From Polynucleobacter duraquae (GTDB taxonomy: Bacteria; Pseudomonadota; Gammaproteobacteria; Burkholderiales; Burkholderiaceae), in contig NZ_CP007501.1 of assembly GCF_000973625.1 (NCBI RefSeq), positions 620,001-684,000 of the forward strand: a stretch of DNA of 64,000 nt. Direction: 5' to 3'. Both the position numbers and the translations under genes were made by a program. Under the pieces are notes generated by a model, which was not told where the DNA came from, made no database searches, and saw only the letters and a program-made list of their open reading frames with translations. Below, one piece after another: positions 45,391 to 54,290 of the stretch. The number at the start of each line of letters is the position of its first letter. Position 1 is the stretch's first letter.

Positions 45391-47622
45391 ATGACTAAAA
45401 CTATTCATACAGCAACTACTAATACTTCACGTCGCCACTTTATTGTTGGTACCAGTGCCATTGCAACCGGCTTAGCAATCGGTTTTGATCTTACATTGAT
45501 TTCTTCGGCCAATGCGGCAATGGGTTCCGGTACCACTGCCATGACTCCTTTATCGCCATCCGAGATTGGTGTATGGGTAGAGGTCAAGCCAAATGACGAT
45601 ATCGTAGTGCGTATCGTACGCTCCGAAATGGGTCAAGGGACGATTACTGGTTTGGCACAAATGGTTGCCGAAGAACTGCAATGCGATTGGAAAAAAGTCT
45701 CTTACGACTATCCAACGCCTGCTGAGAATCTCAAGCGTAATAAAGTGTGGGGTAGTTATTCCACAGGCGGTAGTCGTGGTATTCGTACCTCTGAACAATA
45801 TGTGCGCAAGGGCGGTGCCGCAGCTCGCATGATGTTGATTCAGGCTGCAGCAACTCAGTGGGGTGTGCCCGTATCTGAATGCGTCGCTAAAGATAGCGTG
45901 ATTACCCACATCCCATCTGGTCGTAAAACGACTTTCGGTAAGGTTTCCATAGCAGCCTCCAAGTTGGAAGTGCCAAAAGATATTCCTTTAAAAGATCCTA
46001 AAGATTGGACTGTGATTGGTAAGTCAGTTAATCGTATTGATGGTACTGCCGATAAGGTTACTGGTCGACAGGTGTATGCCATTGATTTGAAGCTACCTGG
46101 TATGTTGGTAGCCACCATTCAAGAGTCCCCCGTCTTTGGCGGCAAAGTGAAAACCTTTGATGCCTCTAAGGCCTCCAGTATGAAGGGTGTCAAGAAGGTA
46201 GTTCAAGTTAGCGACTCCTCCATTGCAGTCATTGCCGATACTTATTGGCAGGCAAAAATGGGCATGGATGCTGTCAGTGTGAACTGGGATAACGGCGCCA
46301 ATGGTGACGTCTCAAGCGCTTCTATTAAGAAGATGCTTGAAGGTGGTTTGACTGCCAACGACACGTTTGTGGGTAACTCGAATGGTGATGCGAAAGAGGC
46401 TATTGCTAAAGCTTCTAAAACGATTGAAGCAACCTACTTTTATCCATTCTTAAACCATGCCACACTCGAGCCTCAAACGGCCACTGCCAAGTGGACGGCT
46501 GATTCTTGTGAAGCTTGGGTTCCTACTCAGGATGGTGAAGCCTCATTAGCAGCGGTGATTGCTGCCTCTGGATTGCCGGCTGAAAAATGCAACGTTTACA
46601 AAGTAAACCTCGGTGGTGGATTTGGTCGTCGTGGCGCCTTTCAAGACTACACAACCCAAGCAGTCAACATTGCTAAGCAAATGCCGGGTACACCGATTAA
46701 GTTAATTTGGAGTCGCTCTGAGGATATGACTCAAGGCCGTTATCACCCAGTGACGATGTGCAAAATGACTGCTGCAATTGATGATAAGAAGAACATTACC
46801 GGCTTAGATATGCGTATCTCAAGTCAATCCATCTTAGCCTCAGTACGTCCAGCAGTAGTGGCTGCTAATAAAGGTAAGGATCCTGTAGTTTTCCAGGGGC
46901 TAGACGTTGCGGGCGAGCATGGTATTACTTACAGCTTTCCGAATTTGATGGTTGACCACGCTATGCGCAATACGCATGTGCCACCAGGTTTTTGGCGTGG
47001 CGTCAACGTCAACCAAAATGCGATCTTCTTGGAAACATTTATGGATGAGATGGCAGAGGCTACGGGCATGGATGCCGTTGAATTCCGTCGCAAGCACATG
47101 GAGAAGTTTCCGCGTGCAGTAGCCGTTCTCAATGCGGTAGCAGATGGAATTGGTTGGACTAAGCCAGCGAAGCCAGGGGTATTTCGTGGACTTGCACAGA
47201 TGCGCTCATTTGGAAGCTATGTGGCTGCGGCCTGTGAGGTCACAGTGACTAACGGCAATGAGGTCGAGATTCTCCGCATGGTGGCTGCAACTGATCCAGG
47301 TTATGCGGTCAATCCAGCACAAATAGCCCGTCAGGTATCCGGCTCCTTTGTTTATGGCTTATCTGCACTCTTCGAAGAAGAAATCACGATTGAGAAGGGC
47401 GCAGTTGTACAGAAGAACTTTGATACCTTTAACTCTATTCGTCTGTCACAGATGCCACCGGTAGAGACCATCATTATTCAGGGTGGCGGCAAAGAGTGGG
47501 GAGGTGTTGGTGAGCCCACAATTGCAGTTGCGGCACCAGCAGTGCTGAATGCGATTTACCGAGCAACTGGTAAACGCTATCGCACGATACCGTTGAAAAA
47601 CAGCGGTATTAAGCTGGTATAA
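45391..47622 (+). CDS. iorB: Molybdopterin-binding subunit of an isoquinoline 1-oxidoreductase-type enzyme
   Basis: A 743-residue xanthine-oxidase-family subunit with a twin-arginine signal (SRRHFIVGTSAIATGLAIG), so it is probably exported folded to the periplasm. Molybdopterin-binding marks include SEMGQGTITGLAQMVAEEL near residue 75, GGGFGRRGAFQDYTTQA near 408, and the C-terminal GGGKEWGGVGEPTIAVAAPAV near 700. The catalytic Glu is in GVGEP. Members oxidise N-heterocycles or aldehydes; the substrate here is unknown. A SoxX-like cytochrome follows after 31 bp. Confidence 0.9.
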   Translation: MTKTIHTATTNTSRRHFIVGTSAIATGLAIGFDLTLISSANAAMGSGTTAMTPLSPSEIGVWVEVKPNDDIVVRIVRSEMGQGTITGLAQMVAEELQCDWKKVSYDYPTPAENLKRNKVWGSYSTGGSRGIRTSEQYVRKGGAAARMMLIQAAATQWGVPVSECVAKDSVITHIPSGRKTTFGKVSIAASKLEVPKDIPLKDPKDWTVIGKSVNRIDGTADKVTGRQVYAIDLKLPGMLVATIQESPVFGGKVKTFDASKASSMKGVKKVVQVSDSSIAVIADTYWQAKMGMDAVSVNWDNGANGDVSSASIKKMLEGGLTANDTFVGNSNGDAKEAIAKASKTIEATYFYPFLNHATLEPQTATAKWTADSCEAWVPTQDGEASLAAVIAASGLPAEKCNVYKVNLGGGFGRRGAFQDYTTQAVNIAKQMPGTPIKLIWSRSEDMTQGRYHPVTMCKMTAAIDDKKNITGLDMRISSQSILASVRPAVVAANKGKDPVVFQGLDVAGEHGITYSFPNLMVDHAMRNTHVPPGFWRGVNVNQNAIFLETFMDEMAEATGMDAVEFRRKHMEKFPRAVAVLNAVADGIGWTKPAKPGVFRGLAQMRSFGSYVAAACEVTVTNGNEVEILRMVAATDPGYAVNPAQIARQVSGSFVYGLSALFEEEITIEKGAVVQKNFDTFNSIRLSQMPPVETIIIQGGGKEWGGVGEPTIAVAAPAVLNAIYRATGKRYRTIPLKNSGIKLV

Positions 47623-47653
47623 GTTGAGTACTTCGGGAGCTTAGTAAGGGGCA

Positions 47654-48103
47654 ATGAAAGGCGCACTAGCAGCAGTATTATTGGGTGTGTGGACGGCGTC
47701 TTTTGCTAACCTTTGCCAAGCTCAAACCTGGTCTGGGGATTCCATCGTGAATCCTCTCACTGCTACTCCAGGAGATGCAGTGAAAGGCCGTGTGATTGTG
47801 GCGAGCCGCCAAACCGGTTTATGTCTGCTCTGTCATAGCGGACCTTTTCCGGAGGAGCGTTTCCAAGGTAATTTGGCTCCGGAAATTGGGCTTAGTGTTG
47901 GGCGCTTAAGCGAGGCACAGTTGAGAGCCAGAATGGTAGATCCCAGTCGTTTCAATCCCGGTACTATCATGCCTTCTTATTATCGTTCAGTAGGATTCAA
48001 TAGAATAGCTCCTAAGTTTGAAGGGCAGCCTATATTAAGTGGGCAAGAGATTGAAGATGTCTTGGCTTTCTTAGTTAGTCTTAAGGCAGTAGTCGCTCAA
48101 TGA
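47654..48103 (+). CDS. soxX: SoxX-like c-type cytochrome
   Basis: A 149-residue periplasmic monohaem cytochrome. A signal peptide (LAAVLLGVWTASFANLCQA) precedes the haem site CLLCH (Cys57, Cys60, His61) and an axial Met106 in TIMPSYY. SoxX partners SoxA in attaching thiosulfate to SoxYZ. Here it comes directly after iorAB, so it could instead or also accept electrons from that enzyme. soxY follows after 16 bp. Confidence 0.87.
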   Translation: MKGALAAVLLGVWTASFANLCQAQTWSGDSIVNPLTATPGDAVKGRVIVASRQTGLCLLCHSGPFPEERFQGNLAPEIGLSVGRLSEAQLRARMVDPSRFNPGTIMPSYYRSVGFNRIAPKFEGQPILSGQEIEDVLAFLVSLKAVVAQ

Positions 48104-48119
48104 GAAATACAATATTACG

Positions 48120-48605
48120 ATGACCTTATTTAAAGTAAAAGCCACCTCCGCTAATCTCTCTCGTAGGATGTATTTGTCTACGCTGGGAGTGTTGGGTTTG
48201 TCGAGCTGGATTACCCCACTCTCTGCTGCAGCTAAAAAACCTGAGGCAATGGAAGCCATTACCAAGATCGTGGGTTCAAATACCGTGAAGGATGGACGGG
48301 TTAAGTTAGTCATTCCACCTTTGGTGGAGAGCGGTAATTTAGTTGTGCTCAAAGTAGCGATTGAGAGCCCAATGACTGCGAGTGATTATGTCAAGGCCGT
48401 TCATATTATTTCTGAGGAAAATCCATCACCAAATATTTTCATAGCGTATTTCACGCCCCGCTCTGGACGTGCAGAGCTCACTACTAGAGTGCGGCTGGCT
48501 GATTCACAAAGAGTGTGGGCGATTGCCCAAATGAATGATGGCAGTTATTGGCGTGGTCATGCTGATACCTCGGTAACTTTATCCGCTTGTACGGAGATGA
48601 TATGA
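48120..48605 (+). CDS. soxY: SoxY-like sulfur carrier with an atypical C-terminus
   Basis: A 161-residue protein with a twin-arginine-type signal (SRRMYLSTLGVLGLSSW) and an immunoglobulin-like SoxY domain (VKLVIPPLVESGNLVVLKV near residue 61). True SoxY ends in a flexible GGCGG arm whose Cys carries the sulfur substrate. Here the end is VTLSACTEMI: the Cys (Cys157) is kept, but the flanking glycines are absent and four residues follow it. Its ability to act as a swinging arm is therefore uncertain. The stop overlaps soxZ by four bases. Confidence 0.82.
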   Translation: MTLFKVKATSANLSRRMYLSTLGVLGLSSWITPLSAAAKKPEAMEAITKIVGSNTVKDGRVKLVIPPLVESGNLVVLKVAIESPMTASDYVKAVHIISEENPSPNIFIAYFTPRSGRAELTTRVRLADSQRVWAIAQMNDGSYWRGHADTSVTLSACTEMI

Positions 48606-48931
48606 GTAAGACCTCTCGTACCGGCATTACTGCCCCCACAAATGCCAAGAAGAACTCGATTATTGAGATCCGGGCGATTGCTCAGCATGACATGGAAACT
48701 GGCTTTCGCTATACAGAGGATGGTAAACGTATTCCGCGGGATATCATTCGCTTTTTCACCTGCCGCTATAACGGAGAAGAAATTTTTAAGGCGGATTTTT
48801 ATTCTGGAATTGGTGCCAATCCCCTCATCATTTTTACTACGGTTGCTGTCGCATCGGGCACGATTGAGTGTCAGTGGACTGGGGATAATGCTTATGAAGC
48901 GATCAACCAAGTAAAAATTACTGTTTCGTGA
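48602..48931 (+). CDS. soxZ: SoxZ-like sulfur-carrier partner
   Basis: A 109-residue cytoplasm-start SoxZ-type protein that pairs with SoxY and is carried out by its Tat signal. The family pattern is seen in IEIRAIAQHDMETGFR near residue 21, RIPRDIIRFFTCRYNGEEIFKA and the C-terminal WTGDNAYEAINQVKI. I chose the ATG at 48602, which overlaps the soxY stop as ATGA and has a GGAG ribosome site; an upstream in-frame TTG would only extend into soxY. soxA starts at the overlapping GTGA. Confidence 0.88.
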   Translation: MSKTSRTGITAPTNAKKNSIIEIRAIAQHDMETGFRYTEDGKRIPRDIIRFFTCRYNGEEIFKADFYSGIGANPLIIFTTVAVASGTIECQWTGDNAYEAINQVKITVS

Positions 48932-49713
48932 AAGCCGTACCGCTATGCAATCGTTTGGCGCAAATACTACTGGCGCTCATGATTGCGCAGCTTGCATTCG
49001 CAAGTGATATCCGAAAAGATCAGCGCCAATCTAGTTATCAGCTCATGACGGCTGAAAATCAGGCGATGCAAGATGATCCTAATTTAAACCCTGCCCTGTT
49101 TTGGGTATTGGATGGACATAGCCTCTGGAAAGAAGAGGCAGGAAATAAGAATGTTTCTTGTGCATCTTGTCATGGCGATTCTGGAAAAAAGATGGCTGGT
49201 GTAGCAACACAGTTTCCTAAAGTGCTTAAAGGTAAGCTACAGACTTTAGAGGGGCAAATCAATCAATGCCGGACCTCACAGCAAGGTGCTTCACCCCTGA
49301 ACTACGAAAGTAAAGAACTCTTAGCTTTAACGACCTTTGTAGCAACCCAATCCAAGGGTTTACCAATCGCTGTTCAAGAAACACCTCAGAATAAAAAAGA
49401 TCTACAACAAGGTCGTCAATTCTTTAATGAAAGAATGGGGCAGCTCAACTTGTCTTGCGCCCAATGCCATCAAGATCGCGCTGGCTTGAAATTAGGGGGA
49501 AGCCTGATTCCTCAGGGTCACCCAACTGCTTACCCAATTTACCGAATTGAATGGCAGACCATGGGATCTTTACAAAGACGTTTACGTAATTGTATGAGTG
49601 GGGTACGCGCTCAGCAGTTTGAGTATGGCTCACAAGAGATGGCTCAGTTAGAGCTGTTTCTGATGTGGCGAGCGAGAGGCATGCCTCTGGAGACTCCAGG
49701 GGTCCGGCCTTAA
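48928..49713 (+). CDS. soxA: SoxA-like dihaem cytochrome c
   Basis: A 261-residue periplasmic cytochrome with a signal peptide (ILLALMIAQLAFA) and two haem sites, CASCH (residues 78-82) and CAQCH (177-181). The cysteine ligands typical of dihaem SoxA are visible as Cys114 (NQCRTSQ) and Cys222 (RNCMSG), the latter being the active-site position. With SoxX it would form the SoxXA complex. GTG start overlapping soxZ. No soxB or soxCD follows; the next gene is purU on the other strand. Confidence 0.88.
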   Translation: MKAVPLCNRLAQILLALMIAQLAFASDIRKDQRQSSYQLMTAENQAMQDDPNLNPALFWVLDGHSLWKEEAGNKNVSCASCHGDSGKKMAGVATQFPKVLKGKLQTLEGQINQCRTSQQGASPLNYESKELLALTTFVATQSKGLPIAVQETPQNKKDLQQGRQFFNERMGQLNLSCAQCHQDRAGLKLGGSLIPQGHPTAYPIYRIEWQTMGSLQRRLRNCMSGVRAQQFEYGSQEMAQLELFLMWRARGMPLETPGVRP

Positions 49714-49720
49714 GCAGAGA

Positions 49721-50575
49721 TTAGTCTGAGAAGACTACTGAAGTTGCACCATTAATCAAAACACGGTCATGCAAGTAGTAACGCAGGGCGCGCGAGAGTA
49801 CGGTACGTTCTAGATCTCGACCCTTTCGAACCAAGTCTTCAGGCGTATCGCCATGGGTAACACGAGTAACGTCTTGCTCAATGATCGGGCCTTCATCTAA
49901 ATCGCTAGTAACAAAGTGTGCGGTAGCGCCAATCAACTTAATACCGCGAGCATGGGCTTGATGGTAAGGCTTGGCACCTTTAAAGCTTGGCAAGAAGGAG
50001 TGGTGAACGTTGATGCAACGTCCAGATAATTTTGTGGATAAATCATCCGACAGAATTTGCATGTAGCGCGCCAAAATAACCATGTCCACCTTGGAATCAG
50101 CAACGATTTCTAGGAGCTTCGCTTCTTGGGTTAACTTTGTCTCCGGCGTAACCGGTAGGTGATAAAACGGAATATCCGCAAAATCAATGCTGGAGTAAAC
50201 CTCACGCGGATGATTGGAAACAATTCCACTGATGATCATTGGTAGCTCGCCAATGCGCCAACGATAGAGAAGATCTACTAAGCAATGATCTAGCTTGGAA
50301 GCCATGATTAGCACTCGCTTTAAATCTTTAACTGCACGCAAGTCCCAAGTGAGGTCAAAGCGTTTAGCAATTTCTACAAAGCCAGCCTTAAGAGATTGGC
50401 TATCAGCACTACAGCTAAAGCTCACACGCATGAAAAAGCGTTTCGAGGCCTTGTCATCAAATTGCTGAGCTTCCTCAATATCACCACCTAATTCAAAGAT
50501 GTAGGTTGAAACAGCAGCAACAATGCCCGGTCGATTTGGACAGGTGAGTGTAAGGTAATAATTTTCTGTAATCAT
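49721..50575 (-). CDS. purU: Formyltetrahydrofolate deformylase
   Basis: A 284-residue enzyme that hydrolyses 10-formyl-THF to formate and THF, balancing one-carbon pools. It has an N-terminal ACT domain ([19 protein letters not shown], residues 8-26) and a C-terminal formyltransferase domain with [18 protein letters not shown] near 188 (catalytic Asn and His) and the Asp in [12 protein letters not shown]. Length matches PurU. It ends 7 bp from the convergent soxA stop. Confidence 0.95.
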   Translation of the reverse strand: MITENYYLTLTCPNRPGIVAAVSTYIFELGGDIEEAQQFDDKASKRFFMRVSFSCSADSQSLKAGFVEIAKRFDLTWDLRAVKDLKRVLIMASKLDHCLVDLLYRWRIGELPMIISGIVSNHPREVYSSIDFADIPFYHLPVTPETKLTQEAKLLEIVADSKVDMVILARYMQILSDDLSTKLSGRCINVHHSFLPSFKGAKPYHQAHARGIKLIGATAHFVTSDLDEGPIIEQDVTRVTHGDTPEDLVRKGRDLERTVLSRALRYYLHDRVLINGATSVVFSD

Positions 50576-50622
50576 GGCTTTAAAAGGGGAGAAATTACTT
50601 GTAGAACGTAATTTTAGACTGC

Positions 50623-51060
50623 TTATTTAGATGTAGCGATGTTATCTGCTGGGCCTGGGTAGGACTCACTCATATCTTTTATTGTAGGAAGGCGAACATC
50701 CGAGCAAATCGGTTTTGATCCCAAGGCATTTAAAAAATTGCAATCTTGTTTGGTAGCCGCAGAGGCAGCGTGTTCTAAGGGGGATTTACCTGTAGTTACA
50801 GTGGACACTGCGCTTACTGCAGTCGAAGGGTTGGCCACTGCTGCTGATACCACTACTGAACCTGCAGAGCTTGCGGCTGTAGTAGCAGATCCTCCTAATG
50901 CCATTAATGGCGCTGCACAAGCACCCAGATTAAGGCAGAGAATGATGCCTCCAAAAACAGACCAACCCGATAGGTTTGGTTTACTTTGGCAGGCATTCAA
51001 AGTGGGATGTTTATTTGCGCTGGCAAACAACGTTGAAAACTCCAGCTGCCCAAGACTCAC
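50623..51060 (-). CDS. Small Ala/Ser-rich predicted lipoprotein
   Basis: A 145-residue protein with a hydrophobic stretch ending in a lipobox ([12 protein letters not shown] near residues 38-48), then a low-complexity Ala/Ser/Val/Thr region and a polar C-terminus. The 37 residues ahead of the hydrophobic segment are unusually long for a signal peptide, and the frame overlaps the upstream gene by 50 bases, so the true start may be later. Family unknown; probably an envelope protein. Confidence 0.6.
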   Translation of the reverse strand: MSLGQLEFSTLFASANKHPTLNACQSKPNLSGWSVFGGIILCLNLGACAAPLMALGGSATTAASSAGSVVVSAAVANPSTAVSAVSTVTTGKSPLEHAASAATKQDCNFLNALGSKPICSDVRLPTIKDMSESYPGPADNIATSK

Positions 51061-51430
51061 TTACTACAGGCTCAAATTCACTATCGGGAGTTTTGTTATC
51101 TGAAACAACCTTGCCGCTACCTTTTTTGCCAGCGAACTCTTTGTATTCGATTGGGCGGTAACTGATGGTCGGGCAGTTGTACTCATTGATGCCGATGATT
51201 GAGCTAACGGGTTGTTTGGTTTTTGGATTAACACCTGGTTTTTTAAAGTCTAGCATCGACATGATTCGAGCCTTTTCACCGGAATCGCTAATCGTATCCA
51301 GATCGACATACACCACCATCACCGCATTGGATCCCAACTCTTTCCACTCAGCAAAGCTGCTGGAAAAGGGTAGTAAAGAGAGTGTAGTAAAGACGGTAAG
51401 TGCGTATATTTTTTTCATCATATTTGGCAT
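51011..51430 (-). CDS. Secreted surface-adhesin E-like protein
   Basis: A 139-residue protein with a signal peptide (IYALTVFTTLSLLPFSSSFA) and a compact domain of the surface-adhesin protein E type: VYVDLDTISDSGEKARIMSMLDF near residue 40, then YNCPTISYRPIEYKEF and the final two-Cys-containing end [13 protein letters not shown]. Such small proteins are widespread in betaproteobacteria with no proven function. A start at the next Met (three codons in) is equally likely. Confidence 0.7.
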   Translation of the reverse strand: MPNMMKKIYALTVFTTLSLLPFSSSFAEWKELGSNAVMVVYVDLDTISDSGEKARIMSMLDFKKPGVNPKTKQPVSSIIGINEYNCPTISYRPIEYKEFAGKKGSGKVVSDNKTPDSEFEPVVSESWAAGVFNVVCQRK

Positions 51431-51499
51431 TGTCGCATTGTCGTTAAAGTAAGTTCAGTCCTGATCGGACACTTCGTAACCATTCTAAACTCCCCCGGC

Positions 51500-53965
51500 T
51501 TATTTATCCTTAATAGCCAGATCTAGTTGACGTCCGACCTTTCGGGGTTTCATTTGTAGGGGGAGGTATTCATTTCGCGCCCAAAGGCCACTCATGTTAC
51601 GGTAAAGCTTGTTCTGCACCCAACCAGACTGTCCAGATTGATAAATAAAGAGGGATTGCTCTAAATCCGATAGGTCATATAGCGTTCGCAGGCTTGGTGC
51701 CTGCTTAGTTTCAAAAGGATTATCAGCTCTCAGAAGTTCAAGGCGACCCACATTGATGCTAAAGCTATCGCCAGGAAAAGGCTGCGTCAAATTAAAGAAA
51801 CTGCCAAGCAGTGGCACCTTGCTCAAAGGGCGATGCTCGGAGACTGCAATGTGCGCGTTACCCCATGCCCAATTTTTAGGGTTGCTGCCAAATTGGGAGT
51901 GCAATTGCTCAAGTGCTGTATCAAACGCTGCATTTGAAGTATCAGCACAACTCTCAATCTGTTCAGTTTTGGGATCATTGCACCAAGGGCTATTAGGATT
52001 TTGTAATTGCAATATCAATGATTGTCTAAAGCTGCGCGCACCGTAATTCTCGGTGAATAAATATCCTAAGCGCGAATAGAGTTTGCGTGTGAGTTGGTCA
52101 GCCCAAGCATTAAATATGAGTGCGCCAGCGCTATCGATTTTCATATCTCCATCAAAGTTCTTACTAAGCTCAATTGCTTGTTGGGCTAGTGGGTGTGTTG
52201 ACTGCACCGATTTAAATAATTCCAATAATGGCGTAGCACCTAAAGATAAGGTATCCGCTTGCATTGCTTTCATGGAAGCAAAGTCGTGTGTTGGTCTGCT
52301 TTTAATGAGATCCACAATTCTGTCGTAGCGGGTTGGTAGATCCCAATCGCCAGTCAGTGGATTCGGATCATTAATAGCAATTACTTTTTGGTTGGCTGTA
52401 GCAATCCAATTTGAGTTAGGATTACTGCTGTTAGGAAGCTGCTCGAAAGGGACGTATCCAGTCCAATCATATTGCTTCTCCCAGCCTAATACTGGCGCCA
52501 CTCCATATAAGCCTTGGTGTAAGGTACGTTTGGGTGCGATACCAGCCGTCTGAAAAGAAATGTTGCCATCTACATCTGCCATCACGACGTTTTGCATTGG
52601 TGCATAGTTTTTGCGTAGCGCCTGCTTAAAGGTCTCTAAATCTTTCGCGTGATTCATATCCAACAAGCCTGCAACCGATTGATTCTCAACATCCAGCGCA
52701 GTCCAGCGTAAAGCTAAAACAAAGCGATCAGTATCTATTATCCGCTTGGCCCGTGCATACGATTCCGAAATCACTGGACCATGCCGAGTCTCTTTGACTA
52801 TAAAGCGCAGCGGAGGCTCGCCTTTGATGTCGATAATTTCTTGGCGAACTTTAAAAGGGAGCGGTCCCTCTGGACCTCGATATGCTTCGGGATTTTTTGG
52901 ATCTAGCTCCTCAATATATAAATCCTGAACATCAGGGCCGGTATTGGTAAAGCTCCAAGCAAACTTATCGGTCCTGCCTAGTACCACCGCCGGTATGCCG
53001 GGGAGGGTCGCACCAATGACATTGAGACCTGGCGCATCTAAGTGGGCCACATACCATATCGCCGGTGCTGATAATCCTAGATGGGGGTCGTTTGCCAGCA
53101 AGGGCTTGCCAGAGCTTGTTAGTTTTCCATTAAGTGCCCAGTTGTTAGATCCAATGCCTTCCTTGCCACCCGGGACTTCGTTGATGGCTAATTCAGTGGC
53201 AGGTAACTTTTTTGACTTCTGGTCTCTGACAAGTGGATTGGGATTAAAGACATTGATATCTCGATACATTTTCGCAAAGTCAACATGACTCACCGGTTCA
53301 TTAGGTGTATACGCTGGCATCACCTCCCACACTTGCTGAGTTGTTAAAAACTGAGAGAGTTCAAGGCGTTGCAATTCTTTTTGCCAGTTACCGCCAAGAT
53401 CGAGTGCCATCATCAGCATCCACGCTACGCTATCGGTAGGTGACCAGTGCCCTGGTTTAGATCCAGTTAAAAAGTATTCAACTGGAAGGGCCCAGCCTAA
53501 GTGGGCATTGCCGGCGTTAACTCCATCTGCATAAGACTGAAGTAATCGCTTAGTAGCAATAGGGTAGCGATCAAACTGTTTTTCTGCAGCACGCTTAATA
53601 CCCAGCGTTCGAATAAAGCGGTCAATTGCGAGGGTCTCTTTACCGAGAATTTCGGAGAGTCTTCCGCTAGCTAGTCGGCGATTAATCTCCATTTGCCAAG
53701 AGCGTTCACTAGCATGTAAGTAACCCAATGCAAAAATCGCATCTGAAGCGCTCTTTGCCTGAATATGGGGAATATCACTCTCATCAAAGGAGATCGCAAC
53801 GGAATCTCCCAAGGACTTAATGATCCGCTTACCAGAAGGATTGGTTTGAGCCGAGAGTAGGTAGATTATTCCAGCGGCGGTGATCAAAATGAGGGCCGCA
53901 AAACTGAGCCAAAAGATACCCTTAAAGGTAGATTTAAGACCTGAGCTTGGCGTCGATATTTTCAT
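51500..53965 (-). CDS. Penicillin acylase family protein (Ntn-hydrolase)
   Basis: An 821-residue exported or membrane-anchored enzyme with an N-terminal hydrophobic segment (FWLSFAALILITAAGIIYLL). It has the alpha-chain block ISFDESDIPHIQAKSASDAIFALGYLHASERSWQME near residue 53. The self-processing site is GIGSNNWAL, where Ser becomes the new N-terminal nucleophile of the beta chain, followed by LANDPHLGLSAPAIWY. Relatives cleave penicillin side chains, N-acyl-homoserine lactones or other N-acyl amides. The natural substrate cannot be read from sequence. Confidence 0.9.
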   Translation of the reverse strand: MKISTPSSGLKSTFKGIFWLSFAALILITAAGIIYLLSAQTNPSGKRIIKSLGDSVAISFDESDIPHIQAKSASDAIFALGYLHASERSWQMEINRRLASGRLSEILGKETLAIDRFIRTLGIKRAAEKQFDRYPIATKRLLQSYADGVNAGNAHLGWALPVEYFLTGSKPGHWSPTDSVAWMLMMALDLGGNWQKELQRLELSQFLTTQQVWEVMPAYTPNEPVSHVDFAKMYRDINVFNPNPLVRDQKSKKLPATELAINEVPGGKEGIGSNNWALNGKLTSSGKPLLANDPHLGLSAPAIWYVAHLDAPGLNVIGATLPGIPAVVLGRTDKFAWSFTNTGPDVQDLYIEELDPKNPEAYRGPEGPLPFKVRQEIIDIKGEPPLRFIVKETRHGPVISESYARAKRIIDTDRFVLALRWTALDVENQSVAGLLDMNHAKDLETFKQALRKNYAPMQNVVMADVDGNISFQTAGIAPKRTLHQGLYGVAPVLGWEKQYDWTGYVPFEQLPNSSNPNSNWIATANQKVIAINDPNPLTGDWDLPTRYDRIVDLIKSRPTHDFASMKAMQADTLSLGATPLLELFKSVQSTHPLAQQAIELSKNFDGDMKIDSAGALIFNAWADQLTRKLYSRLGYLFTENYGARSFRQSLILQLQNPNSPWCNDPKTEQIESCADTSNAAFDTALEQLHSQFGSNPKNWAWGNAHIAVSEHRPLSKVPLLGSFFNLTQPFPGDSFSINVGRLELLRADNPFETKQAPSLRTLYDLSDLEQSLFIYQSGQSGWVQNKLYRNMSGLWARNEYLPLQMKPRKVGRQLDLAIKDK

Positions 53966-54098
53966 GGGAATAGTTTAGTGGGTTTGTCTGAACTTGACTC
54001 CAGGCTTGATGAAAGCAGGCTTCCTGCCTCAGATAGGGCTCACATGCTAAAATTTTGCTTGTCTTGATTTATTTAGTACGGCTTAATTGCTCGTGCGA

Positions 54099-54187
54099 GC
54101 CCGAGTGGTGAAATCGGTAGACACAGCAGATTTAAAATCTGCCGACTCAAAAAAGTCGTGCCGGTTCGATTCCGGCCTCGGGCACCA
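54099..54187 (+). tRNA. tRNA-Leu (anticodon TAA)
   Basis: The acceptor GCCCGAG pairs with CTCGGGC. The anticodon stem GCAGA/TCTGC holds TAA in the loop TTTAAAA. A long variable arm (class II) and the T arm CCGG-TTCGATT-CCGG follow, and CCA is encoded. A degenerate copy of its 3' part lies 2.1 kb downstream. Confidence 0.96.
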
Positions 54188-54192
54188 GTTTT

Positions 54193-54209
54193 ATATCATA
54201 AGCTTTCTA
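54193..54209 (+). repeat. Short direct repeat, left copy
   Basis: ATATCATAAGCTTTCTA just after tRNA-Leu recurs with one inserted base at 56239-56256. The last 12 bases are identical. Confidence 0.5.
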
Positions 54210-54290
54210 AGTCTATGTATTCGGCCAGTAAGGCCATAACTTATCATTGCTGAAGAACAATCTAGCGTGAAAAGTATGATAACTGTGATG

